A DNA stretch of 64,000 nucleotides, taken from contig NZ_CP116304.1 of the NCBI RefSeq assembly GCF_028010285.1, forward strand, positions 1,814,501-1,878,500. Reading direction: 5' to 3'. The stretch is from Pseudomonas sp. Q1-7. GTDB taxonomy: Bacteria > Pseudomonadota > Gammaproteobacteria > Pseudomonadales > Pseudomonadaceae. The notes beneath the pieces were generated by a model. The model was not told where the DNA came from. It made no database searches and saw nothing but the letters and a program-made list of their open reading frames with translations. This document shows, piece after piece, positions 34,540-44,091 of this stretch; the stretch's first letter is position 1, and each line of letters begins with the position of its first letter. The translations under genes were made by a program, and so were the position numbers.

Positions 34540-35541
34540 ATGAGCATCGTTTCCCTGCCTACCTCCTTCGTCTCCCCGCGTCGCGCCGAAACCCCGGCCG
34601 GCCGAAGGGAGCAACTGGAAGCCGTGTCCGAACAATTCGAGGCGCTGTTCCTGCAGCAGATCCTCAAGCAGATGCGCAAGGCCGGCGACGTCTTGTCCGC
34701 CGGCAGCCCGATGCGCAGCCGCGAGCTGGACACCCTGCGCGACTTCCACGACGAACTGCTGGCCGAGACCCTGGCCGGCAAGCGCCAGACCGGCATTACC
34801 GACATGCTGGTCAAGCAGCTCTCCGGCGACCCGACCGCCGCCGGCCTGGCGGAAACCGTCATCGCCGGCGGCGAGCTGCCCCGCGCCGGCGCGGCCAGCC
34901 TGGAGCCCCTGCGCGCCACCTGGCATCGCGGCGGCGAACTGCTCTCCAGCGCCTGGGAGCAGGGCAGCGCCGGCTTCCGCGCCCTGGTCGACAGCCTGAT
35001 CAGCCAGGAATCCAGCGGCAATCCCGATGCGGTGTCGCCCAAGGGCGCCCGTGGCCTGATGCAGCTGATGCCGGACACCGCGCGGGAAATGGCCGCCGAG
35101 CTGGGGCTGGACTACAGCGAGGAACGCCTGACCCGGGACCCGGCCTACAACAGGCAGTTGGGCACCGCCTACCTGAACAAGATGCTCGATCGCTATGACG
35201 GCAACCGGGTGCTCGCCCTGGCGGCCTACAACGCCGGCCCCGGCAAGGTGGACGAGTGGCTGCAGGCCAACGGCGACCCGCGCAGCGGGCGGGTCGGCAT
35301 CGACGACTGGATCCAGCGGATTCCCTATCCGGAAACCCGCGACTACACCCGCAACATCCTGCGCAACCTGGAAGCTGCGGCGCCGCAACCCGGCCCGGCA
35401 CAAGGTGCATTTAAGCCGGCGGCCGAACCGGTCGCCTTGCAATCAGGCCAGCAGCAGATCCCGTCGGCCAGCGCGCACCAGGCCCGCTCCGCGGCCTTCG
35501 CCCAGTCGATCAGGATCGAGAACCAGGAGAAACGCTCGTGA
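34540..35541 (+). CDS. flgJ: FlgJ with lytic transglycosylase domain (lateral system)
   Basis: This 333-residue rod-assembly protein bores through the cell wall. Residues about 25-97 are the rod-capping domain (EQFEALFLQQILKQMRKAGD; FHDELLAETLAG). The C-terminal enzyme is not the glucosaminidase usual in enteric and polar Pseudomonas FlgJ. It is an SLT-type transglycosylase: catalytic Glu157 in SLISQESSGNPDAVSPKGA, then GLMQLMP (172-178) and AYNAGP (229-234). A Gln/Ala-rich tail follows. The stop overlaps flgK by four bases. Confidence 0.9.
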   Translation: MSIVSLPTSFVSPRRAETPAGRREQLEAVSEQFEALFLQQILKQMRKAGDVLSAGSPMRSRELDTLRDFHDELLAETLAGKRQTGITDMLVKQLSGDPTAAGLAETVIAGGELPRAGAASLEPLRATWHRGGELLSSAWEQGSAGFRALVDSLISQESSGNPDAVSPKGARGLMQLMPDTAREMAAELGLDYSEERLTRDPAYNRQLGTAYLNKMLDRYDGNRVLALAAYNAGPGKVDEWLQANGDPRSGRVGIDDWIQRIPYPETRDYTRNILRNLEAAAPQPGPAQGAFKPAAEPVALQSGQQQIPSASAHQARSAAFAQSIRIENQEKRS

Positions 35542-36905
35542 GCCTATTGAGCCAGATTGCCTACAGCGGCCTGCGCGCCGCGCAGATCGGCCTGTCGACG
35601 ACCGGGCAGAACATTGCCAACGTCAATACGCCGGGTTTCAGCCGGCTCACCCCGAACCTGGTCTCCCTCGGCGGGCAGGGCGGCCCCAACGTCGGCGGCG
35701 GCGTGGAAGTGAGCGGCATCCGCCGCATCGCCAACGATTTCCAGAACCGCCAGCTGTGGCGCGCCACCACCGAACAGAGCTACTACAGCGGCTCCCAGCA
35801 GTACCTCACCGCCCTGGAAGGGCTGATGAGCGGCGAAGGGTCCAGCATCAGCGTCGGCCTCGACCGCTTCTTCGCCGCCCTCAGCGAGGCCAGCCCCACC
35901 CCTGGCTCCATCGCCCTGCGCCAGCAGGTGCTCGCCGAGGCGGGCAACCTCGCCCAGCGTTTCAACGGCCTTTCCAGCAACCTCGATGCCCAGCTCTCGG
36001 CCCTGCAGGAGCAGCGCCAGACCATGGTCAACGAAATGAACGGGCTGTCGCGCAACATCGCCGAACTGAACCGCCAGATCGTCGAGGCGCAGTCCGTCGG
36101 CGGTGACACCAGCGCCCTGCGCGACCACCGCGAGAGCCTGGTGAAGGACCTCAGCCGCTACGCCGGCGTGCGTGTCAACGAGTCCGCCGATGGCGGCCTG
36201 ACCGTGGCGTTCGACAGCGGCCAGCCGCTGGTGGCCGGCAGCACCGCGGCACAATTGAGCGTATCCACCAACGCCGCCGGCGAGCAGGTTGTGGAGCTGG
36301 CCTTCGCCGGCACCCGGTTCCCGCTCGACCTGAGTGGCATCGGTGGCTCCCTCGGAGGCATCCAGGACGTCGAGTTCGGCCAGTTGCGGCCGAAGATGCA
36401 GGCCCTGCACGAGATGGCCGGGCAGATGGCGCAGATGGTCAACGACATCCTGGTCACCGGTTTCGACCTGGCCGGCAACCCCGGCCAGCCGCTGTTCACC
36501 TACGACCCCACCAGCAACACCCGGCTGCTCAGCCTGAACAACCTCAAGCCCGAGCAACTGGCTTTCTCCGACACCACGGGGGAGAGCGGCAACAACAAGG
36601 TGCTGCTGCAGTTGCTCGACGTGCGTACCCGGACCGTCACCGTCAACGGCAGCCAGGTGGGCCTCAACGACGCCTACACCGGGCTGCTCGGCCAGGTGGC
36701 GAGCGCGAGCCGGCAGAACCAGGCCGACCTCAAGTCCGCCACCACCGTCGTCGAGCAGGCCCAGGCCCAGCGTGACAGCACCAGCGCCGTCAGCCTGGAT
36801 GAGGAGGGGGTCAACCTGATGACCTACCAGCAGGCCTACCAGGCCAACATGAAAGTCATCAGCACGGCCAACGAACTCTTCGACGCCATGCTGGCGGCGT
36901 TCTGA
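35538..36905 (+). CDS. flgK: Hook-filament junction protein FlgK (lateral system)
   Basis: This 455-residue hook-associated protein 1 starts with LLSQIAYSGLRAAQIGLSTT and GQNIANVNTPGFSRLTPNL. The coiled segment NEMNGLSRNIAELNRQIVEA lies near 170. The end is EGVNLMTYQQAYQANMKVIS and TANELFDAMLAAF. Length is within the family range. FlgN is the export chaperone. Confidence 0.94.
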   Translation: MSLLSQIAYSGLRAAQIGLSTTGQNIANVNTPGFSRLTPNLVSLGGQGGPNVGGGVEVSGIRRIANDFQNRQLWRATTEQSYYSGSQQYLTALEGLMSGEGSSISVGLDRFFAALSEASPTPGSIALRQQVLAEAGNLAQRFNGLSSNLDAQLSALQEQRQTMVNEMNGLSRNIAELNRQIVEAQSVGGDTSALRDHRESLVKDLSRYAGVRVNESADGGLTVAFDSGQPLVAGSTAAQLSVSTNAAGEQVVELAFAGTRFPLDLSGIGGSLGGIQDVEFGQLRPKMQALHEMAGQMAQMVNDILVTGFDLAGNPGQPLFTYDPTSNTRLLSLNNLKPEQLAFSDTTGESGNNKVLLQLLDVRTRTVTVNGSQVGLNDAYTGLLGQVASASRQNQADLKSATTVVEQAQAQRDSTSAVSLDEEGVNLMTYQQAYQANMKVISTANELFDAMLAAF

Positions 36906-36931
36906 CGCCGTCCCTTACCGAGAGCGGAACC

Positions 36932-37849
36932 ATGCGGATCACCAACCCCCAGATCACGGCGCTGATGAGCAACTCGATGAGCGCCAGCTCGGCGCAAATC
37001 GGCAAGCTGATGCAACAGATGGCCACGGGACAGCGCATGATGCTGCCGTCCGACGACCCCATCGCCAGCGTGCGGGTCATGCGCGTGCAGCGCGAAGAGG
37101 CAAGCCTGGAGCAGTACCGCAAGAACATCGCCAACCTGTCCAGCAGCCTCTCCACCCAGGAGGCCAACCTCACGGCCACCTCGGATGCCATGCTCAGCGC
37201 CCGCGACCTGCTGCTGTGGGCCGCCAACGTCGGCGCCAATGCCGAGGAAGACGTGGCGGCGATGGCCAGCGAACTCGAAGTCATCGAGTCGACCATCCTC
37301 AGTTTCGCCAACGTGCGCGACGAGGAGGGCCGCTACCTGTTCTCCGGCACCCTCAGCGACCGCCCGGCCGTGACCTTCGATGCGGTCACCGGCACCTACG
37401 GCCTCACCGGCAACGACAAGCATCGCCAGGCCGCGGTGGCCAACGGCGTGCTGGTGGACGAGAACGTCACCGCCGCCACGGTCTACGGCCCTGGCGTCGA
37501 TGCCCTCAATGGCCTGCACGAGATCGTGCAGATGCTCAAGGACCCGGCGCTGGACATCACCGATCCCACGGTCAAGGCGCGGATCGACGACGCCCTGGGC
37601 AAGCTCGATGCCGGACATGGCAACGTGCTGGGGGCCATCACCGACCTGGGTGGTCGGCAGAATTCCCTGAGCCTGCTCAATGGCAGCAACGAGGAGGTCT
37701 CCCTGGTCAATCAGAAGACCGAAGGGGAACTCGCGCGCCTGGACTACGCCGGCGCGGCGATCGACCTGAACAACTACCAGCTGTCGCTGCAGGCGACCCA
37801 GAAGACCTACCTGAAGATCAACCAGCTGTCGCTGTTCGGCCTGTTGTAA
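36932..37849 (+). CDS. flgL: Hook-filament junction protein FlgL (lateral system)
   Basis: This 305-residue hook-associated protein 3 is flagellin-like at both ends: QIGKLMQQMATGQRMMLPSD and DDPIASVRVMRVQREEASLE near the start. Near the end come DLNNYQLSLQATQKTYLKIN and QLSLFGLL. It follows flgK by 26 bases and precedes lafW by 15. Confidence 0.93.
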   Translation: MRITNPQITALMSNSMSASSAQIGKLMQQMATGQRMMLPSDDPIASVRVMRVQREEASLEQYRKNIANLSSSLSTQEANLTATSDAMLSARDLLLWAANVGANAEEDVAAMASELEVIESTILSFANVRDEEGRYLFSGTLSDRPAVTFDAVTGTYGLTGNDKHRQAAVANGVLVDENVTAATVYGPGVDALNGLHEIVQMLKDPALDITDPTVKARIDDALGKLDAGHGNVLGAITDLGGRQNSLSLLNGSNEEVSLVNQKTEGELARLDYAGAAIDLNNYQLSLQATQKTYLKINQLSLFGLL

Positions 37850-37864
37850 GCCAGGAGCCCGCCG

Positions 37865-38905
37865 ATGAAGGTCGAGAATTCCCTCACGTCCGTCGCCGTC
37901 GCCGATGCCCAGGCGCGTCGCCAGCCGCTGCTGCCGGAAGCGGTGCCGGCCGTGCGACGCAAGGCCGAGAAGCGGGCCGCGGAAACCACCGGCGGCGAAC
38001 GCGGACCGCACAAGAACGCCAGCTTCAACCTGCAACTGAACCAGCAGCTGTCGTCCATGCAGACGGCGGAAAGCTACCTCGACCAGTTGGCCGAGCACCT
38101 CGGCCAGCTCAAGCTGAACATCGGCCGCGAGCTGGCCAACCCGCAGAACGGCGACAAACAGGCCGTGCGCGAGGCCGCCCAGCAGGTCAACACGCTGCTG
38201 GAGGAACGCACCCGGCGTTCCGGCAACGCCCTCGACGCCAGCCTCAAGCTGCGCCTGCACGAACCGGTGCGCAGCCGCTTCAGCCTGCAGGGCCTGGACT
38301 CGGTGGAGGCCATCCAGCGCTCCGGCAAGGAAACCCTGCTGTTCGCGGGCGGCCGCAGCCTTGGCGAGCCGGTTGCGGTGGTGCTGGACGACGGCATGAG
38401 TACCGAGCAGGTGCTGCGCCGTTTCAACGCCACCCTCGGCCAGGCCGGCATCCGCGCCGAGCTGGACCGGGACGGCGCGCTGAAGTTCTCCGCCCAGGAG
38501 GGCGACTGGCAGTCGCTCAAGGGCCAGCTCAAGGTGCAGGGCGAGGACAAACTGTTCGCCAAGGGCCGCTTCACGCCGCTGGACAGCCAGGAAGAGGGGC
38601 TCAAGGCCTTCCCCACCGACTTCAAGGGCGACACCCTGCGCGAATTGCGCCAGGTGCTGGACCAGGTGGTCAGCGCACTGGACAAGGTGTCGTCCCTGCG
38701 CGAACAGATCCGCAACCGCCAGGAAGACATTCGCGAGTTCCTTGCCCGCCAGTCCGACGAAGACGAGCAGACCTGGGCGCACAACTTCGCCACCGCCGTC
38801 TTCAACCTGATGCGCAAGAGCCCGAGCAGCTACGGCGCCGTCACCCAGACGGTGGTCGCCCAGGCCAACCTGAGCCGCTATGCGGTGGTGAGCCTGCTGT
38901 CGTAA
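37865..38905 (+). CDS. lafW: Lateral hook-associated protein, LafW-like
   Basis: This 346-residue protein ends the rod/hook operon, the place of lafW in Flag-2 loci. It has a basic N-terminus, a long helix-rich region (QLNQQLSSMQTAESYLDQLA; QAVREAAQQVNTLLEERTRR), a central alpha/beta part (VAVVLDDGMSTEQVLRRFNA) and a final helical segment (FATAVFNLMRKSPSSYGAVT). LafW is described as a hook-associated protein, but its function is poorly known. The assignment rests on position, length and overall makeup. Confidence 0.7.
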   Translation: MKVENSLTSVAVADAQARRQPLLPEAVPAVRRKAEKRAAETTGGERGPHKNASFNLQLNQQLSSMQTAESYLDQLAEHLGQLKLNIGRELANPQNGDKQAVREAAQQVNTLLEERTRRSGNALDASLKLRLHEPVRSRFSLQGLDSVEAIQRSGKETLLFAGGRSLGEPVAVVLDDGMSTEQVLRRFNATLGQAGIRAELDRDGALKFSAQEGDWQSLKGQLKVQGEDKLFAKGRFTPLDSQEEGLKAFPTDFKGDTLRELRQVLDQVVSALDKVSSLREQIRNRQEDIREFLARQSDEDEQTWAHNFATAVFNLMRKSPSSYGAVTQTVVAQANLSRYAVVSLLS

Positions 38906-39087
38906 GGGGGTTTTCCATCGCGAGGGGGAGCACGCAGGCCGGTTTCGCGAAAGCACGCGCGCCCGCACCGGCAGCCCGGACGAAATCCGCGAGGGGTATG
39001 CCGGGGACGCGGCTTGCATCCGGGCTGGGGTCCGCCCGGCCGTGCGGCTAGAATGCCCCGCACATCCGCTTTCCGAGGTCCATCGCC

Positions 39088-39948
39088 ATGCTCAGCGCCG
39101 AGCTCAAGGCCTTCTATATGGTCGCCCGCCTGGGCAGCATCACCCAGGCGGCGAAGAAGCTCGGTCTCAGCCAGCCCACGGTGACCACGCAGATCCGCAA
39201 CCTCGAAGGCCAGTACGGCGTCGAACTGTTCCACCGTGGCGGCCGCCGCCTGGTGGTGAGCGAGGAGGGCGCGCGGCTGCTGCCCATGGTCAAGGTGCTG
39301 CTGCAACAGGAAGCCGATATCGAATTCTTTCTGCGCAATTGCGGGCAGATGCAGGGCGCCCTGCGCATCGGCGCCACCGCCCCTTATTACATCCTCGACC
39401 TGGTGCGCACCTTTCGCGGCCGTTTCCCGCAGACCGATGTCTCGCTGGAGATCGGTAATTCCCAGCAGGTGATCGAGGCCCTGGAGGAATACCGCGTCGA
39501 CCTCGCCGCCTCCTCGCAGAAGCTCGACGATGCGCGCCTGACCCGCCTGGTGCTGGGCAGCGACCCGCTGGTGCTGGCCGTACACCGCGAACACCCCCTG
39601 GCGCGGCGCAAGTCCGTCGCCCTGGCCGACCTCAAGGGCCATTGCCTGCTGATGCGCGAACCCGGCTCCACCACCCGCCAGCTCACCGAGGCCATGCTCA
39701 AGGACGCCGGCATCGCCATCGGCCCGCTGCTGGAGATCGGCAGCCGCGAGTCCATCCGCGAAGCGGTGATCCGCAACCTCGGCATCAGCATCATCGCCCG
39801 CCACGAAGTGCCGGATAACCCGGACCTGCGCGTGATCGAACTCAAGGGCGCGGCGCGGATCGACGAATACCTCTACTGCCTCAAGGAACGCCGCCAGGCG
39901 CGTCTGCCAGCGGCGTTCCTGGCCCTGGCGCGGGAAGGCGCCACGTAG
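39088..39948 (+). CDS. LysR-type regulator, phosphonate-associated class
   Basis: This 286-residue LysR-family activator has an N-terminal winged helix (MVARLGSITQAAKKLGLSQP, TVTTQIRNLEGQYGVELFHR) and a periplasmic-binding-like effector domain. It lies on the same strand before a transporter of the 2-aminoethylphosphonate (AEP) class. The sequence resembles the LysR group described beside AEP catabolism genes, so it probably controls the downstream operon in response to AEP or a derivative. The effector is inferred, not shown. Confidence 0.8.
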   Translation: MLSAELKAFYMVARLGSITQAAKKLGLSQPTVTTQIRNLEGQYGVELFHRGGRRLVVSEEGARLLPMVKVLLQQEADIEFFLRNCGQMQGALRIGATAPYYILDLVRTFRGRFPQTDVSLEIGNSQQVIEALEEYRVDLAASSQKLDDARLTRLVLGSDPLVLAVHREHPLARRKSVALADLKGHCLLMREPGSTTRQLTEAMLKDAGIAIGPLLEIGSRESIREAVIRNLGISIIARHEVPDNPDLRVIELKGAARIDEYLYCLKERRQARLPAAFLALAREGAT

Positions 39949-40020
39949 ATTGGGCTGAGGCACGAAGCCCAACACCACCCGGTGGAGCGCCGCACGTTGG
40001 GCCTCGCTGCGCTCGGCGCC
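39949..40020 (-). repeat. Dispersed intergenic repeat, copy 1
   Basis: Read on the minus strand, it begins GGCGCCGAG, passes through CGAGGCCCAACGTG and ends TTCGTGCCTCAGCCCAAT. The same three blocks occur in the same order at 51861-51930 on the plus strand. It fills most of the gap between the LysR gene and the transporter operon. It is probably a member of a non-coding repeat family of this genome. Confidence 0.6.
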
Positions 40021-40151
40021 CATCGCAAATCCGCCAATGCCACTATCGGCGTACTTTGCCTGACTGCCATCTAGCCTTCGCATTGGCTACCTAGCATCAA
40101 CCTCGTCGAGTCGTGCACCTGTGCGCGCCCACCGCTCAACGAGGTACCGCC

Positions 40152-41213
40152 ATGCCCCATTCCGACCAGCTCGCCCCCCACATGCGGGTGCGTGATATCC
40201 ACAAGCGCTTCGGCCATTTCACTGCCCTGGGTGGCGTATCCCTGGATATCGCCGAAGGCGAGCTGGTCTGCCTGCTGGGGCCTTCCGGCTGCGGCAAGAC
40301 CACGCTGCTGCGCTGCATCGCCGGACTGGAGCAGCAGGACGGCGGCAGCCTGCATATCGGCGAGCGCGACATTTCCCGCCTGCCGCCCCAGGCCCGTGAC
40401 TACGGCATCCTGTTCCAGTCCTACGCCCTGTTCCCGAACCTGACCGTCGAGCAGAACATCGCCTACGGCCTGGCCGGCAACGGCCGCGAGCAGGCCCGCG
40501 CGCGGGTGGCCGAGATGCTGGAGCTGGTGGGCCTCGCCGGCAGCGAGAAGAAGTTCCCCGGTCAGCTCTCCGGCGGCCAGCAGCAGCGCGTGGCGCTGGC
40601 CCGCGCCCTGGCGCCGAGCCCGTCGCTGCTGTTGCTGGACGAACCCATGTCGGCCCTGGACGCCCGCGTCCGCGAACACCTCTGCACCGAACTGCGTCAG
40701 CTGCAGAAGCGCCTGGGCATCACCACCCTGATGGTCACCCACAACCAGGACGAGGCCATGCTGATGGCCGACCGCATCGCGGTGATGAACCAGGGCCGCG
40801 TGGAGCAGTACGGCACGCCCCGGGAGATCTACCGCCAGCCGGCCACCCCCTTCGTCGCCGAGTTCGTTGGCCAGGGCAACTGGCTGCCCTTCGAATCCCG
40901 CAGCCAAGGTCACGCACGCGTCGGCGCCCTCGACCTGCGCCTGCCGGAATCCGCCGGCACCGCCGCCAGCGGCCGCCTGTTCTGCCGCCCCGAGGCCATC
41001 GCCATCAACCCCGCCGAGCAGCAGGACAACCGCTTCCGCGCCCAGGTGCGGGAAATCACCTTCCTCGGCAACCGCTGCCGCATGAGTTTCGAGCTGGAAC
41101 AACTGCCTGGGCATCCGCTGCTGGCCGAACTGGACCCGGAAAGCCTGCCGCGCCTGGGCAGCCCGGAGATCTGGGTGGCCCTGCCGTCCCGCAGCCTGCA
41201 GGTGTTCGCCTGA
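40152..41213 (+). CDS. ABC transporter ATPase, 2-aminoethylphosphonate type
   Basis: This 353-residue ATP-binding subunit has Walker A GPSGCGKTT (about 46-54), Q-loop QSYALFPNLTVEQN, signature LSGGQQQR and Walker B LLLLDEPMSALD with the switch His in MVTHNQDEA. A C-terminal TOBE-like domain follows. A GTG 13 codons upstream is possible, but the ATG at 40152 has GAGG at proper distance. Combined with the fused permease and binding protein downstream, it matches importers assigned to AEP. Confidence 0.88.
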   Translation: MPHSDQLAPHMRVRDIHKRFGHFTALGGVSLDIAEGELVCLLGPSGCGKTTLLRCIAGLEQQDGGSLHIGERDISRLPPQARDYGILFQSYALFPNLTVEQNIAYGLAGNGREQARARVAEMLELVGLAGSEKKFPGQLSGGQQQRVALARALAPSPSLLLLDEPMSALDARVREHLCTELRQLQKRLGITTLMVTHNQDEAMLMADRIAVMNQGRVEQYGTPREIYRQPATPFVAEFVGQGNWLPFESRSQGHARVGALDLRLPESAGTAASGRLFCRPEAIAINPAEQQDNRFRAQVREITFLGNRCRMSFELEQLPGHPLLAELDPESLPRLGSPEIWVALPSRSLQVFA

Positions 41214-41214
41214 A

Positions 41215-42936
41215 ATGGATGCCGTGATCAAGCTGGGCAAGGCCCAAGGCCAAGGCGCGCCGCGCAGCGACCTGGGCGATCGCCTCTTCGTCCAGGGCGG
41301 CAGGTACCTGCTGCTGGGCCTGCTGACTTTGGCCGTGCTGCTGCCGCTGCTGGCCATCTTCTGGCGCGGCTTCAGTGGCGAGGCGGGGCAGGGCGGTGGA
41401 TTCGTCGCCGCCCGCGAGCTGTTCGCCAGCGCCAACTTCCACTGGCTGCTGGGCAACAGCCTGAAGGTTTCCCTCAGCGTGGCGGCCATCGTCGTGCCCA
41501 GCGCCTACCTGTTCGCCTACGCCCTGCAGCGCACCCTGATCCCGGCCAAGGGCCTGTGGCGCGGCATTTCCCTGCTGCCGTTGCTGGCGCCCTCGATGCT
41601 GCCGGGCATCGCGCTGATCTACCTGTTCGGCAACCAGGGGCTGTTGCGCGATTGGCTGCCGGACAACATCTACGGCTTCTGGGGCATCGTCCTGGGCGAC
41701 GCCATCTACACCTTCCCCCACGCGCTGATGGTGCTGCTCTCGGCCCTGGGCATGGCCGACGCGCGCCTGTTCGACGCCGCCGCCAGCATGGGCGCCGGCC
41801 CCTGGAAGGCCTTTCGCAGCATCACCTGGCCGGCCACCCGCCAGGCGGTGTTCGCCGCCTTCTGCCTGGTGTTCACCCTGTGCATCACCGACTTCGGTGT
41901 GCCCGTGGTGGTCGGCGGCGACTACCAGGTGCTGGCACTGGAAGCCTACAAGGCCGTGGTGGGCCAGCAGCAGTTCGGCCGTGGCGCGCTGATCGGCATG
42001 GTGCTGCTGGTGCCGGCGCTGCTCAGTTTCGGTGTCGACGCCTGGCTGCGTCGCCGCCAGGGCGAAGCCATGAGCGGCCGTGCCCAGGTCTTCCAGCCGG
42101 CACCGTCGAAGGGCCGAGATGCCTGCTTCCTGGTCCTGGTGCTGGTGATCTGCGCCATCCTCCTGCTGGTGCTGGGCATGGCGGTGTACTCGTCCCTGGT
42201 GAAGTTCTGGCCCTACAACCTGTCGCTGTCCCTGCGTCACTACGCCTTCGAGGAAACCGCCGGCGGCGGCTGGCTGGCGTACCGCAACAGCCTGACCCTG
42301 GCCACCTGCACCGCGCTCTTCGGCAGTGCGCTGATCTTCACCGGCGCCTACCTGATGGAGAAAACCCGCGGCCGGAAAGGCTTGAACCAGGCGCTGCGCC
42401 TGCTCAGTTTCGTGCCCATGGCCGTGCCAGGCCTGGTGCTCGGCCTCGGCTACGTCTTCTTCTTCAACCTGCCGGGCAACCCGCTGCACGTCCTCTACGG
42501 CAGCATGACCCTGCTGGTGATCTGCTCCATCGCGCATTTCCTCACCACCGCGCAGATGACCGCCACCACCGCCCTGCGCCAGCTGGACGGCGAGTTCGAG
42601 GCCGCCGCGTTGTCGCTCAAGGCCCCGCTCTGGCGCCACTACCTGCGGGTGACGGTGCCGATCTGCCTGCCGGCGCTGCTGGATATCGTCCGCTACCTGT
42701 TCGTGTCCGCCATGACCACGGTGTCCGCCGCCATCTTCCTCTACAGCCCGGACAGCATCCTCGCCGCCGTGGCCGTGCTGAACATGGACGACGCCGGCAA
42801 CGTCGGCGGCGCGGCGGCCATGTCCACCTTGATCCTGCTCACCTCGGCCACGGTGTCCCTGCTGCTGGCCTGGGCTTCGCGCGGCCTGCTGCGCCGCTCC
42901 CAGGCCTGGCGCAACGGTGCCCCGGCTACCACCTGA
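41215..42936 (+). CDS. ABC transporter fused double permease, 2-aminoethylphosphonate type
   Basis: This 573-residue inner-membrane protein holds two consecutive permease domains of about 280 residues. Each has about six helices and an EAA-type loop (EAA-like FDAAASMGAGPWKAFRSITW; FEAAALSLKAPLWRHYLRVT). Fusion of both permeases in one chain is typical of the AEP-type FbpB-like transporters. It lies one base after the ATPase stop and 41 before the binding protein. Confidence 0.9.
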   Translation: MDAVIKLGKAQGQGAPRSDLGDRLFVQGGRYLLLGLLTLAVLLPLLAIFWRGFSGEAGQGGGFVAARELFASANFHWLLGNSLKVSLSVAAIVVPSAYLFAYALQRTLIPAKGLWRGISLLPLLAPSMLPGIALIYLFGNQGLLRDWLPDNIYGFWGIVLGDAIYTFPHALMVLLSALGMADARLFDAAASMGAGPWKAFRSITWPATRQAVFAAFCLVFTLCITDFGVPVVVGGDYQVLALEAYKAVVGQQQFGRGALIGMVLLVPALLSFGVDAWLRRRQGEAMSGRAQVFQPAPSKGRDACFLVLVLVICAILLLVLGMAVYSSLVKFWPYNLSLSLRHYAFEETAGGGWLAYRNSLTLATCTALFGSALIFTGAYLMEKTRGRKGLNQALRLLSFVPMAVPGLVLGLGYVFFFNLPGNPLHVLYGSMTLLVICSIAHFLTTAQMTATTALRQLDGEFEAAALSLKAPLWRHYLRVTVPICLPALLDIVRYLFVSAMTTVSAAIFLYSPDSILAAVAVLNMDDAGNVGGAAAMSTLILLTSATVSLLLAWASRGLLRRSQAWRNGAPATT

Positions 42937-42977
42937 ACAACCCCAAACCGCAAGCCAACCCCGACAAGGAGCTTTCC

Positions 42978-43997
42978 ATGTTCAAACGCCTCGCCCTCGC
43001 CGCCGCCGTTGTGGCCGGCTTCAGCCTCCAGGCCCAGGCCGCCACCGAGCTGACCGTCTACACCGCCCTGGAAGCCGAGCAACTGTCGGCCTACAAGAAG
43101 GCCTTCGAGCAACAGAACCCGGACATCGAGATCAAGTGGGTGCGCGACTCCACCGGCATCATCACCGCCAAGCTGCTGGCCGAGAAGGACCGCCCGCAGG
43201 CCGACGCCGTCTGGGGCCTGGCCGCGTCCAGCCTGGCCATCCTCGATGCGCAAGGCATGCTGGAGACATACGCGCCCAAGCACCTGGAAACCATCGGCGC
43301 CAACTACCGCGACGCCGCCAACCCGCCGGCCTGGGTCGGCATGGACGTCTGGGCCGCGACCATCTGCTTCAACACCGTGGAAGCCGAAAAGCAGGGCCTG
43401 ACCAAGCCCGGTAGCTGGGAAGACCTGACCAAGCCCGAATACCAGGGCAAGATCGTGATGCCGAACCCGGCCTCTTCCGGCACCGGCTTCCTCGACGTCA
43501 GCGCCTGGCTGCAGACCTTCGGCGAGAAGCAGGGCTGGGCCTACATGGACGCCCTGCACCAGAACATCGGCCAGTACGTCCATTCCGGTTCCAAGCCGTG
43601 CAAGCTGGCCGCTGCCGGCGAGTTCCCCATCGGCATCTCCTTCGAGTACCCGGCCGTGCAACTGAAGCGCCAGGGCGCGCCGCTGGACATCGTCCTGCCG
43701 AAGGAAGGCCTGGGCTGGGAAATCGAAGCCACCGGCATCGTCAAGGGCACCGATCAGCTGGAAGCGGCGAAGAAGCTCGCCGACTTCTCCGCCAGCCCGG
43801 CGGCCATGGCGCTGTACAAGGAGAACTTCGCCGTCCTCGCCGCCCCCGGCATCGCCAAGCCGCAGACCGAACTGCCCGCCGACTACGAGCAGCGGCTGAT
43901 CAAGAACGACTTCGCCTGGGCCTCGCAGAACCGCGACCAGATCCTCGCCGAATGGCGCAAGCGCTACGACGGCAAGTCCGAGAAGCTGCCGCAGTAA
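42978..43997 (+). CDS. Periplasmic substrate-binding protein, 2-aminoethylphosphonate type
   Basis: This 339-residue binding protein has a signal peptide (LALAAAVVAGFSLQAQA) followed by ATELTVYTALEAEQLSAYKK, the start seen in AEP and iron-type binding proteins. VMPNPASSGTGFLDVSAWLQ and FPIGISFEYPAVQLKRQG form the ligand domain. Ferric-binding Tyr pairs are not evident, and context favours AEP. A ribosome site AAGGAGC precedes the ATG at 42978. Confidence 0.88.
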   Translation: MFKRLALAAAVVAGFSLQAQAATELTVYTALEAEQLSAYKKAFEQQNPDIEIKWVRDSTGIITAKLLAEKDRPQADAVWGLAASSLAILDAQGMLETYAPKHLETIGANYRDAANPPAWVGMDVWAATICFNTVEAEKQGLTKPGSWEDLTKPEYQGKIVMPNPASSGTGFLDVSAWLQTFGEKQGWAYMDALHQNIGQYVHSGSKPCKLAAAGEFPIGISFEYPAVQLKRQGAPLDIVLPKEGLGWEIEATGIVKGTDQLEAAKKLADFSASPAAMALYKENFAVLAAPGIAKPQTELPADYEQRLIKNDFAWASQNRDQILAEWRKRYDGKSEKLPQ

Positions 43998-44026
43998 ACC
44001 GAGGTATCCGGCTTCTCCGCTTTGCT

Positions 44027-44047
44027 CCCTCTCCCTCCGGGAGAGGG
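44027..44047 (+). repeat. CCCTCTCCC hairpin repeat
   Basis: CCCTCTCCC (44027-44035) and GGGAGAGGG (44039-44047) form a 9-base stem with a 3-base loop between the binding-protein and flavoenzyme genes. A relative stands at 18016-18038. Such elements are common between Pseudomonas genes, and it may also weaken read-through within the operon. Confidence 0.6.
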
Positions 44048-44091
44048 CTGGGGTGAGGGAGGCCGGCCCCGCTCGAACCCAAGGAGTTCCC

